Source: Martinezella rhizogenes (lineage in GTDB: Bacteria; Pseudomonadota; Alphaproteobacteria; Rhizobiales; Rhizobiaceae). Taken from it: 64,000 bases of DNA. The notes below the pieces were generated by a model that saw only the letters and a list, made by a program, of their open reading frames with translations, ran no database searches and had not been told where the DNA came from. The stretch is from contig NZ_SGNY01000002.1 of assembly GCF_007002745.1 (NCBI RefSeq), positions 434,001-498,000 on the forward strand, read 5' to 3'. Positions 16,816 through 25,451 of this stretch are shown here, in pieces. The position numbers and the translations under genes were made by a program. Every line of letters begins with the position of its first letter. Positions within the stretch are counted from its first letter, which is position 1.

Positions 16816-17105
16816 GAAATTATATAGCCGGCAACTTGCTTGACGAGAATGCCGCACGCTGATTGGATACCTGTGATCGCTACCAGCACGAAAAACAGGG
16901 TACATAACCAAGCTGGGGAACAGATCTGGCCAATAGGATGATGAGGGGATTATCCCGCAATTGCAGGCAAAAAGCCTGACGATGGCGGAAAATGGGCGTA
17001 AAGTGGCGGAATCCGGATAAATAAATTGTAATCCAGCCGTCACATTAGCTTCATCTAGAATCCGTATCAGCGTCCGCAATATGAGAACACGAAGAGGAGA
17101 AAAAA

Positions 17106-18212
17106 GTGATCTCTCACTGCCGCCGACTGCTTGCTACGACCACTGCACTGGTCATCGCCTCCACCGCGATCGCCGCCGCTGAACCGAGCGCCGAACTGAT
17201 CGCTGCCGCCAAGAAGGAAGGCATGCTGACAACCGTTGCGCTGCCGCACGACTGGTGCGGTTACGGCGACGTCATCGCCGCCTTCAAGGCGAAGTACCCG
17301 GAAATCACCGTCAACGAACTGAACCCCGACGCCGGCTCCGCCGACGAAGTGGAAGCAATCAAGGCAAACAAGGACAACAAGGGCCCGCAGGCTCCTGACG
17401 TCGTCGACGTCGGCCTTGCTTTCGGCCCGCAGATGAAGGCCGAAGGCCTGCTGCAGCCCTACAAGGTTTCCACCTGGGACGAAATTCCTGACAACGTCAA
17501 GGATGCCGACGGTTACTGGTACGGCGACTATTACGGCGTCATGTCGATGTTCGTGAACAAGGACCTTGTCACCAACTCTCCCAAGGACTGGGCTGACCTG
17601 CTGAAGCCGGAATATTCCGGTCAGGTAGCACTCGCAGGCGATCCGCGCGCTTCCAACCAGGCAATCCTTGGCGTTCTCGCCGCTGGTCTTTCCACCGGTG
17701 CGAAATCCGGCAAGGAAGCCGGTGAAGCCGGCCTGAAGTACTTCGCCGACCTCAACAAGGCCGGTAACTTCCTGCCGGTTATCGGCAAGGCCGGCACGCT
17801 GGCACAGGGCGCAACTCCGATCATCATCGCCTGGGACTATAACGCCCTGTCCTGGAAGAAGACGCTGAACGACAACCCGCCGACAGAAGTCGTCGTCCCT
17901 GAGACGGGCGTTCTGGCCGGCGTTTACGTTCAGGGCATCTCCGCTTACGCGCCGCATCCGAACGCCGCCAAGCTGTGGATGGAACACCTCTATTCCGACG
18001 ACGGTCAGCTCGGCTGGCTGAAGGGCTATTGCCACCCGATCCGCTTCAACGCCATGGTCAAGGCTGGCAAGGTTCCGCAGGAACTGATCGACAGCCTGCC
18101 GCCGGCAGCAGCCTATGAAAAGGCGATCTTCCCGACGCTCGAGGAAGTTGACGCCAACAAGGCGGCCGTTACGGCCGGCTGGGACAGCGTCGTCGGCGCA
18201 AACGTGAAGTAA
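17106..18212 (+). CDS. ABC transporter periplasmic substrate-binding protein
   Basis: This 368-residue protein begins with a Sec signal peptide (MISHCRRLLATTTALVIASTAIAAA, cut near residue 25). It continues as a family-1-type solute-binding protein of the iron/spermidine/2-aminoethylphosphonate group: VALPHDWCGYGDVIAAFKAKYP, DVVDVGLAFGPQMKAEGLL, WYGDYYGVMSMFVNKDLV. The GTG start at 17106 follows GAGGAGAAAAAA. It heads a co-directional set of two permeases, an ATPase and a zinc alcohol dehydrogenase. A strong hairpin right after its stop codon probably keeps this product more abundant than the membrane parts. The ligand cannot be named from sequence; polyamines and organophosphonates are candidates. 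Confidence 0.9.
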   Translation: MISHCRRLLATTTALVIASTAIAAAEPSAELIAAAKKEGMLTTVALPHDWCGYGDVIAAFKAKYPEITVNELNPDAGSADEVEAIKANKDNKGPQAPDVVDVGLAFGPQMKAEGLLQPYKVSTWDEIPDNVKDADGYWYGDYYGVMSMFVNKDLVTNSPKDWADLLKPEYSGQVALAGDPRASNQAILGVLAAGLSTGAKSGKEAGEAGLKYFADLNKAGNFLPVIGKAGTLAQGATPIIIAWDYNALSWKKTLNDNPPTEVVVPETGVLAGVYVQGISAYAPHPNAAKLWMEHLYSDDGQLGWLKGYCHPIRFNAMVKAGKVPQELIDSLPPAAAYEKAIFPTLEEVDANKAAVTAGWDSVVGANVK

Positions 18213-18224
18213 TTGTTGAAAACG

Positions 18225-18252
18225 CACCCCGGCTGATCAAAAAGCCGGGGTG
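18225..18252 (+). terminator. Intercistronic hairpin after the substrate-binding protein gene
   Basis: CACCCCGGCT pairs perfectly with AGCCGGGGTG, followed by TTTCTCT. Such hairpins in ABC operons partly terminate transcription or protect the upstream mRNA, giving excess binding protein over permease. Confidence 0.7.
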
Positions 18253-18314
18253 TTTCTCTAATAATAAAGACCTTAATAGACAGACCGTTCGAAAACGGCG
18301 TTTGGGGACAAGGC

Positions 18315-19199
18315 ATGCCATCAACCAACACCGGCGGACCATCCGACGCGGGCAGAAAGTTGCCGCTGCACTGGATAGGCGTCGTACCTTTTGCCGTCTT
18401 TGTTCTGCTCTTCCTAATCCTGCCGACGATGAAGATCGTCATCGGCGCGTTTCAGCATGCCGATGGCAGCTTCACGCTGGAAAACATCGGCGGGCTTTTC
18501 ACACCGTCCATTCTTTCGGCCTACTGGATTTCGATCAAGATCAGCCTCGCCTCGGCGGTTCTCGGCTGCCTGATCGGTTTTGCCGTGGCCGCCGCCGTGG
18601 TGCTGGGCGGTCTGCCGCAGCGCATTCGCGGGCCGCTTCTGACCTTCTCGGGCGTCGCCTCGCAATTTGCCGGCGTGCCGCTCGCCTTCGCCTTCATCGC
18701 CACGCTTGGCCCTGTCGGCTTGCTCACCGTCTTCCTGAAGACGCAGATCGGCATTGATCTTCGGCTCCTCGGCTTCAACATCCTGTCCTTCTGGGGCCTC
18801 ACGGTCACCTATCTGTTCTTCCAGATACCGCTGATGATCCTCATCATCACGCCGGCACTGGACGGGCTGAAGCGCGAATGGCGCGAGGCTGCGGAAATTC
18901 TCGGCGCAACCGGCCTGCAATATTGGCGCATGGTGGCCTTCCCCATCCTGCTGCCGTCGCTGCTCGGCACCATGTCGCTGCTGTTTGCCAATGCCTTTGG
19001 CGCCGTGGCAACCGCCATCGCGCTCACCGGCTCCTCGCTCAACATCGTGCCGATCCTGCTCTTCGCGCAGATTCGCGGCGACGTTCTCGGCAATCCGCAT
19101 CTTGGTTACGCACTCGCCTTCGGCATGATCGTCGTCACCGGCATCGCCAATGCGCTGTATATCTGGCTGCGTGCCCGCAGCGAAAGGTGGCTGAAATGA
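18315..19199 (+). CDS. ABC transporter permease subunit 1
   Basis: This 294-residue inner-membrane permease has about six hydrophobic helices. The binding-protein-dependent transport EAA loop lies near residues 180-200 (WREAAEILGATGLQYWRMVAFPILLPSLLG), which docks on the ATPase. It follows the binding-protein gene by 102 nt and overlaps the second permease by 4 nt (ATGA). Sequence type is PotB/ThiP-like. The ATG at 18315 follows GGGGACAAGG. Confidence 0.92.
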   Translation: MPSTNTGGPSDAGRKLPLHWIGVVPFAVFVLLFLILPTMKIVIGAFQHADGSFTLENIGGLFTPSILSAYWISIKISLASAVLGCLIGFAVAAAVVLGGLPQRIRGPLLTFSGVASQFAGVPLAFAFIATLGPVGLLTVFLKTQIGIDLRLLGFNILSFWGLTVTYLFFQIPLMILIITPALDGLKREWREAAEILGATGLQYWRMVAFPILLPSLLGTMSLLFANAFGAVATAIALTGSSLNIVPILLFAQIRGDVLGNPHLGYALAFGMIVVTGIANALYIWLRARSERWLK

Positions 19200-19978
19200 A
19201 GCGTTTTTTCGCCTGGGGCGCGCTGATCTTCGGCCTGCTCTATTTCGCCCTGCCGCTGATCGGCATGACCAACTTCTCGCTGAAAATGCGGCGCGGCGAA
19301 TATTCCTTCGACGCCTATGGCAAGGTGCTGACCGATCCGCGTTTCCAGGAAACCTTCAGCTATTCGGTGGTGATGGCGCTGTTCACCATCGTTTTCGGGG
19401 TCCTGCTGGTCGTGCCCACCGCCTATTGGGTACGGCTGAAACTGCCGGGCCTGCGGCCCTATATCGAATTCATCACGCTTTTGCCGCTGGTCATTCCGGC
19501 CATCGTCATCGTCTTCGGTTATATCCGGCTTTACAACACCTCCAGCTGGCTGCCGCTGACCGGCACCACCTCCGGCACCAACCTGCTCTTGATGTTTGGT
19601 TATGCCACGCTCGCTTTACCCTATATGTACCGCGCCGTCGATACGGGCCTCAGAACCATCGATGTCTCGACGCTGACAGAAGCTGCCCAAAGCCTCGGTG
19701 CCGGCTGGACGACCATCCTTTCGCGCATCATCCTGCCCAATGTTCTGGTTGCCGTGCTGTCAGGTGCGTTTTTGACCTTCGCCATCGTCATCGGTGAATT
19801 CACCATGGCGGCGCTTTTGAACCGCCCGGCCTTCGGCCCCTACATGCAGCTGCTTGGCGCCAACCGCGCCTATGAACCGGCAGCCCTTGCCGTGATTTCC
19901 TTCGGCATCACTTGGGGTTGCCTTGGTCTGATCCAACTCGTTTCACGTTACCAGAAGGGCGCGCCTCCCAAGGCCTGA
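19196..19978 (+). CDS. ABC transporter permease subunit 2
   Basis: This 260-residue PotC-type permease has six hydrophobic helices and an EAA loop at about 165-190 (LTEAAQSLGAGWTTILSRIILPNVLVAVLSG). The ATG at 19196 sits in the ATGA overlap with the previous gene, so I use it rather than the long in-frame extension that begins inside permease 1. It pairs with permease 1 to form the membrane channel of the importer. The ATPase gene follows after 13 nt. Confidence 0.92.
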   Translation: MKRFFAWGALIFGLLYFALPLIGMTNFSLKMRRGEYSFDAYGKVLTDPRFQETFSYSVVMALFTIVFGVLLVVPTAYWVRLKLPGLRPYIEFITLLPLVIPAIVIVFGYIRLYNTSSWLPLTGTTSGTNLLLMFGYATLALPYMYRAVDTGLRTIDVSTLTEAAQSLGAGWTTILSRIILPNVLVAVLSGAFLTFAIVIGEFTMAALLNRPAFGPYMQLLGANRAYEPAALAVISFGITWGCLGLIQLVSRYQKGAPPKA

Positions 19979-19991
19979 GGACAAGATTTTC

Positions 19992-21050
19992 ATGAGCTTT
20001 TTGACACTTAGCAACATCAAGAAATCCTTCGGCGCCGTGCAGGTCGTGCATGATTTCAACATGGCCATCGAAAAGGGCGAATTCGTCTCCTTCCTCGGGC
20101 CATCGGGCTGCGGCAAGACCACCGTGCTGCGCATGATCGCCGGTTTCGAAATCCCGACCGGCGGATCGATTGTCATCAACGGCAAGGACCAGACGACGCT
20201 GCGCCCTAACCAGCGCAATATCGGCATGGTGTTTCAGGCCTATGCGCTGTTTCCGAACATGAATGTCTACGAAAACGTCGCCTTTGGCCTGAAAGTCGCC
20301 GGCAAGCCGAAAGCCGAGATAGACGCCCGCGTGAAGGAAATGCTCCAGCTCATCCATCTGGAACATCTGGCGGATCGTTATCCCTACCAGATGTCGGGTG
20401 GCCAGCAGCAGCGCGTGGCGCTTGCCCGCGCTCTGGCGCCGAAACCGGAAGTGCTTCTGCTGGACGAGCCGCTTTCCGCGCTCGACGCCAAGATCCGCGT
20501 ATCGCTGCGCGAGGAAATCCGCCAGATCCAGCAAAAGCTCGGCATCACCACCATTTTCGTGACCCACGATCAGGAAGAAGCCCTGTCGATCTCCGACCGT
20601 ATCGTCGTGATGAATTCCGGCCGCGCCGACCAGATCGGCACGCCCTTCGATATCTACAACAAGCCCGCGACCCGTTTCGTCGCTTCCTTCGTCGGCACAC
20701 TGAACCTCATCGACGCCACGGTCATGGACTCCTCCACCAACACCATTCGTGTCGGAGAGCAAAACGTGACGCTGCACAAACCGGTCGAAGCCGCAAACGG
20801 CGAAAAAATCACCCTCGCGCTTCGCCCGGAAGCGGGCTCGCTCGGCAACGACGCGAAAGGCGATGTCGCCATTTCCGGCACCGTCACCTCCAGCCAGTTC
20901 CTCGGCTCCGTTATCCGCACCCGTCTCGATCTCGGCGGCTCGACCCTGTCTTTCGACATGTTCAATGATCCCGGCACCGCGCCGCCTGCCCTTGGCGAAC
21001 AGGTGACGCTCAAATTCGCGGCAGGCGATCTGATGGTGATCAGGGACTAA
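19992..21050 (+). CDS. ABC transporter ATP-binding protein with TOBE domain
   Basis: This 352-residue ATPase energises the importer. It shows Walker [10 protein letters not shown] (about 36-44), the Q loop in [18 protein letters not shown], the signature [15 protein letters not shown], Walker [14 protein letters not shown] and the switch His in [11 protein letters not shown]-terminal beta-barrel TOBE domain (about 280-350) is typical of PotA/FbpC/MalK-type subunits and often has a regulatory role. It lies 13 nt after permease 2. The zinc alcohol dehydrogenase begins 74 nt later. Confidence 0.93.
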   Translation: MSFLTLSNIKKSFGAVQVVHDFNMAIEKGEFVSFLGPSGCGKTTVLRMIAGFEIPTGGSIVINGKDQTTLRPNQRNIGMVFQAYALFPNMNVYENVAFGLKVAGKPKAEIDARVKEMLQLIHLEHLADRYPYQMSGGQQQRVALARALAPKPEVLLLDEPLSALDAKIRVSLREEIRQIQQKLGITTIFVTHDQEEALSISDRIVVMNSGRADQIGTPFDIYNKPATRFVASFVGTLNLIDATVMDSSTNTIRVGEQNVTLHKPVEAANGEKITLALRPEAGSLGNDAKGDVAISGTVTSSQFLGSVIRTRLDLGGSTLSFDMFNDPGTAPPALGEQVTLKFAAGDLMVIRD

Positions 21051-21124
21051 ACCGCTTTTCTCCATTGGGGGAAGAGGCTAGAGCAGGTATTGAACTCGAA
21101 CCTGCATGCCAGCGATATGAGGCC

Positions 21125-22171
<1,047 letters not shown>

Positions 22172-22213
22172 TGCAGGCGCCCGCAACCACCTGATTCGCG
22201 AATTGCGTCCGGG

Positions 22214-22861
22214 TCAGGCACCCCTGCGCCCGAACGCCCGGACCGGAGCGGCTCCCGGGGCAGATGCATGGACCGACGATGCTGCCGGGCTACGCGTCGC
22301 GTGATCCGTCTGGCTATCGCGCCATTGACGGTTCACCAGCTGTTTCGTGCGGACCTCAAGCGGGTCAGGGGCGTCCTCCTCCTCCTGCTGCTGCTTACTT
22401 CCGGTGACTGCTGAGATCGTCGCCAAACGCGAAATCCACCGCACGAGTTGCATGCCCTTGTGAACAAGCACAAAGATGCCAATAATTGCGACCGCCATGA
22501 TAATCACGAGGTTCCAGGGCGCGTCACTGTCCCTCGCCGCCCGCTCCATGCGATCTTTTGTCGTCGGATCAAAACCAAGCGTCGCCTTCAGCCTGGCGAT
22601 GTCAGCATCGCTGAGCCTGCTGTAACGCTCGTCACGATACAGCACATAACCGCTCCTATCCCCGCTGTTGAGATAACCAACGTCGAATGCTTCACCGTCG
22701 CGAAGAAAAGGCTCGCTGTCCGGCAGATCATAAACGAGATCGATGGTCTCGCCGCCACCGAATCCGGGGATGGCAAAAAACCGAGACTTCCGCGCCTCAG
22801 CTTCGCCCACGAATATCGCGGAAAATAGAAATACGACCGAAAAAAGCGCAATATGCTTCAT
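22214..22861 (-). CDS. Uncharacterised secreted/membrane protein
   Basis: I do not recognise this 215-residue protein. It starts with a signal peptide (KHIALFSVVFLFSAIFVGEAEA). A soluble region of about 100 residues contains IPGFGGGETIDLVYDLPD and DVGYLNSGDRSGYVLYRDERY. One strong membrane helix follows (LVIIMAVAIIGIFVLVHKG, about 115-135), then a polar, Gln/Glu- and Ala/Pro-rich tail likely to face the cytoplasm. The order resembles small rhizobial envelope proteins of unknown function. It runs towards the zinc alcohol dehydrogenase, with which it converges, and its promoter must lie in the AT-rich island upstream. Confidence 0.65.
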   Translation of the reverse strand: MKHIALFSVVFLFSAIFVGEAEARKSRFFAIPGFGGGETIDLVYDLPDSEPFLRDGEAFDVGYLNSGDRSGYVLYRDERYSRLSDADIARLKATLGFDPTTKDRMERAARDSDAPWNLVIIMAVAIIGIFVLVHKGMQLVRWISRLATISAVTGSKQQQEEEDAPDPLEVRTKQLVNRQWRDSQTDHATRSPAASSVHASAPGAAPVRAFGRRGA

Positions 22862-23194
22862 TCACTCTCTCCAACAACAACGAGAATGATGACAACTGGC
22901 ATTACTGAATTAATTTGAAGTATATACTCACGATAACATCTTAAATTTAAGATATATATTGTATATATCTAATATATATCGATTTATTACTTGGAATTAG
23001 GCCCACTAATTTATAATAAAATGGAATTCTAACGATGCGACATGACGTATCTCCGCCAACGCTGTAAACCATTGGTGCGAACAGCGCCCCACGTTAAGCC
23101 GCAATCACACGCAATTGCTTTGAGCACAGCGCCGCAATGATGCGACAGAGCGCAACGTCGGTGAACATGACGTATGAGATGCAAGGACCGCGAC
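22862..23194. other. AT-rich palindromic island between divergent genes
   Basis: This 333-nt gap holds no convincing gene. The part from about 22900 to 23030 is strikingly AT-rich compared with its surroundings. It contains CTTAAATTTAAG (22940-22951, a perfect palindrome) followed by AGATATATA-TTG-TATATATCT (22950-22970, a perfect 9-bp inverted repeat). Beyond it ACATGACGTAT occurs twice (23040-23050 and 23165-23175) and GATGCGACA twice (23034-23042 and 23139-23147). It must carry the promoters for the membrane protein and the ATPase and may be a site bound by a nucleoid protein. Confidence 0.6.
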
Positions 23195-23971
23195 ATGCTG
23201 TTTCTCGATAGCGTAACCATGAAAGAAACCCCGGGCGGACGGGATGAATATCCTTTCTCGGTTCCGGCGGTGCGCCATCTGGAACGCCTCGAGTTCAAAA
23301 CGCCGATCACTTTTTTTGCCGGCAATAATGGTTCGGGTAAATCAACGCTGCTGGAAGGACTGGCGGCCGGAATGACGGCCTATGCCATCGGTAACCATGG
23401 CCAGGTTTCGGGTGATCTTTATCTTCAGCATGCCGAGACCGTGGCAAGGGCGTTTTATTTCGCCCGCAAGAAATATCCGAAGATCCGCATGTTCATGCGC
23501 GCCGAAGATGTGCTTGGCTATGTCCGCCGGCTGAATGAAGAGACGCTGGACGACTTTCGCTGGGAGCGGGAAAAAGCCTTGAAAAAAGGCGAGGACTTTC
23601 CGGAAGAAACCCCGGAGACCTTTCGCAGGATCGTCAGGAACAACACCATCGACCGGCGGTCGCATGGCGAAGGATTTCTCGATATCATGCAGCAGCGGGT
23701 ACATGGTGCCGGCCTCTATTTCCTCGACGAACCCGAAAGCCCGCTTTCACCGCAAAAACAGCTGGAGCTTGCGGCCATCATCCGCCACGCCGCCGACAGT
23801 GGCGGACAGCTGATCATCGCCACCCATTCACCGGTGCTTTTGGCCATTCCGGAAGCGACGATCTATTATTTCGATGAGGATGGCATCACCGAACGCCTCT
23901 ATGACGAGTTGGAGAACATCACTTTCCTGCGGCGCTTTCTCGATCGCCCATCAAAATTCATAAGCGATTGA
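23195..23971 (+). CDS. Stand-alone ABC/OLD-like AAA ATPase
   Basis: This soluble ATPase of 258 residues has an ABC-type nucleotide-binding fold. It has Walker A FAGNNGSGKSTLLEGL (about 34-49), a signature-like SHGEGFLDIM, Walker B GLYFLDEPESPLSP and the switch His in IIATHSPVLLAI. It has no membrane partner and lacks the coiled coil of SMC/RecF proteins. It belongs to the COG3910-like group of small predicted ATPases. Some such proteins act in phage defence or RNA/DNA metabolism, but nothing here proves that. The ATG at 23195 follows AAGGA at the right distance; the frame from 23174 lacks such a site. It is isolated between an AT-rich island and the MHS transporter gene. Confidence 0.82.
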   Translation: MLFLDSVTMKETPGGRDEYPFSVPAVRHLERLEFKTPITFFAGNNGSGKSTLLEGLAAGMTAYAIGNHGQVSGDLYLQHAETVARAFYFARKKYPKIRMFMRAEDVLGYVRRLNEETLDDFRWEREKALKKGEDFPEETPETFRRIVRNNTIDRRSHGEGFLDIMQQRVHGAGLYFLDEPESPLSPQKQLELAAIIRHAADSGGQLIIATHSPVLLAIPEATIYYFDEDGITERLYDELENITFLRRFLDRPSKFISD

Positions 23972-24050
23972 GAACCGATAAAGCTTGAAATCCCGCTTCT
24001 CTTGCAGCATGCCCATTAGCAACATGTGAATTAGAAAAAGAAGCAGGCCT

Positions 24051-25382
24051 ATGTCTCCCACCAGCACACCGGCAGCTGCCCGGCCCCTGAACAGCCAGGA
24101 TTACAGAACTCTGGGTCTTTCGGCCCTGGGCGGCGCGCTCGAATTTTACGATTTCATCATTTTCGTGTTTTTCGCCACCGTCATCGGCCACCTGTTCTTT
24201 CCGCCGGAAATGCCGGACTGGCTGGTGATGATCCAGACCTTCGGCATCTTCGCCGCCGGTTATCTGGTGCGACCGCTCGGCGGCATCGTTCTGGCGCATT
24301 ATGGCGACCGTTATGGCCGCAAGCGCGTCTTTGCCTTTTCCATCCTCCTGATGGCGCTCTCCACGCTGGGCATGGCGCTGATGCCGACCTATGCCACTAT
24401 CGGCGTCGCCGCCCCAATCCTGCTCATCATCCTGCGCATGCTGCAGGGTGCAGCCATTGGCGGTGAAGTGCCGGGCGCCTGGACCTTCGTTGCCGAACAC
24501 GTGCCTTTCCGTCGTGTCGGGCTTGCCTGCGGCTTCCTCACATCCGGCCTCTCCTTCGGCATCATGCTGGGATCGCTGATTGCCTTTGCCATCAACTCGC
24601 TCTTTTCGCCGGAAGATGTTGCCGGTTATGCATGGCGTATTCCCTTCCTGCTCGGCGGGATTTTCGGCCTGATCGCCGTCTATCTGCGCCGCTGGCTGGA
24701 AGAGACGCCGATCTTCAACGAGATGAAAAAATCGAAGTCGCTGACGGACAAGCTGCCGCTCGGGCTGGTGCTGAAGCACCATATGCGCGGCGTCATCATT
24801 TCCGCCCTGCTCACCTGGGTTCTGTCGGCGGCCATCGTGGTGACCACGCTGATGACGGCCACCTTTCTGCAGAAGCTTTATGGCTACACCCCGACGCAGG
24901 CGCTGGCTGGCACCAGCTTCGGCACGCTGTTCCTGATTTTCGGCGTCATTATCGCCGGTGCATTGATCGACCGTGTCGGCTCCGGCATTTTCTTCATGGC
25001 TGCCAGCATCTTCTTTGGCATCGCCACCTTCACCTTCTACAGCTATGCCGGCGCGTCGCTTGAAACCATGTTCATTCTCTACGGCGTCATGGGCCTTTCG
25101 GTCGGCATGGCGGGAGCCGTGCCTTATGTCATGGTCCGCGCCTTCCCCGCGTCGGTCCGCTTCTCCGGCCTCTCCTTCGCCTACAACGTCTCCTATGCCG
25201 TCTTCGGTGGGCTGACGCCGATCGGAGTGACGACCGCGCTCGCCATCAATCCCATGGCGCATGCCTGGTATCTGGTCTTCATCGCCGTGCTCGCCTTCTG
25301 CATTGGCCTTTACCTCTATCTGCGTGGCAGCGAGGTCGAAAGCCATGTCGGCATCGAGGAACTGGCGGCGCTGAGATCGTAA
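24051..25382 (+). CDS. MHS-family (MFS) metabolite:H+ symporter
   Basis: This transporter of 443 residues has twelve hydrophobic helices and the metabolite:H+ symporter signatures. These are LGGALEFYDFIIFVFFATVI at helix 1 (about 26-45), VRPLGGIVLAHYGDRYGRKR (about 77-96) and RMLQGAAIGGEVPGAWTFVAEHV (about 134-156). Family members (ProP, KgtP, CitA, ShiA) take up compatible solutes or organic acids with protons. The substrate cannot be picked from sequence. The ATG at 24051 is preceded by AAGAAGCAGG. No catabolic genes are linked to it; metH lies convergent behind a shared terminator. Confidence 0.88.
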   Translation: MSPTSTPAAARPLNSQDYRTLGLSALGGALEFYDFIIFVFFATVIGHLFFPPEMPDWLVMIQTFGIFAAGYLVRPLGGIVLAHYGDRYGRKRVFAFSILLMALSTLGMALMPTYATIGVAAPILLIILRMLQGAAIGGEVPGAWTFVAEHVPFRRVGLACGFLTSGLSFGIMLGSLIAFAINSLFSPEDVAGYAWRIPFLLGGIFGLIAVYLRRWLEETPIFNEMKKSKSLTDKLPLGLVLKHHMRGVIISALLTWVLSAAIVVTTLMTATFLQKLYGYTPTQALAGTSFGTLFLIFGVIIAGALIDRVGSGIFFMAASIFFGIATFTFYSYAGASLETMFILYGVMGLSVGMAGAVPYVMVRAFPASVRFSGLSFAYNVSYAVFGGLTPIGVTTALAINPMAHAWYLVFIAVLAFCIGLYLYLRGSEVESHVGIEELAALRS

Positions 25383-25396
25383 GCGCAACGGCCAAC

Positions 25397-25427
25397 AAAA
25401 AAGCGCGGGCAGAACCCGCGCTTTTTT
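25397..25427. terminator. Bidirectional terminator between MHS transporter and metH
   Basis: AAAAAAGCGCGGG pairs perfectly with CCCGCGCTTTTTT around a 5-nt loop, with A and T runs at either side. It sits between convergent genes and should terminate both. Confidence 0.92.
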
Positions 25428-25451
25428 TTTGCAGCAACGACGCCCGAAACA

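Noticed and set aside
22862-23194. AT-rich island as a phage attachment site or IS remnant
   Set aside because: No integrase, transposase fragment, tRNA target or flanking target duplication is visible. I keep it as an unexplained regulatory island.
23958-25388. A 476-codon open frame antisense to the MHS transporter
   Set aside because: The plus-strand frame has all twelve helices and MHS signatures. The antisense frame is His/Asp/Gly-rich noise.
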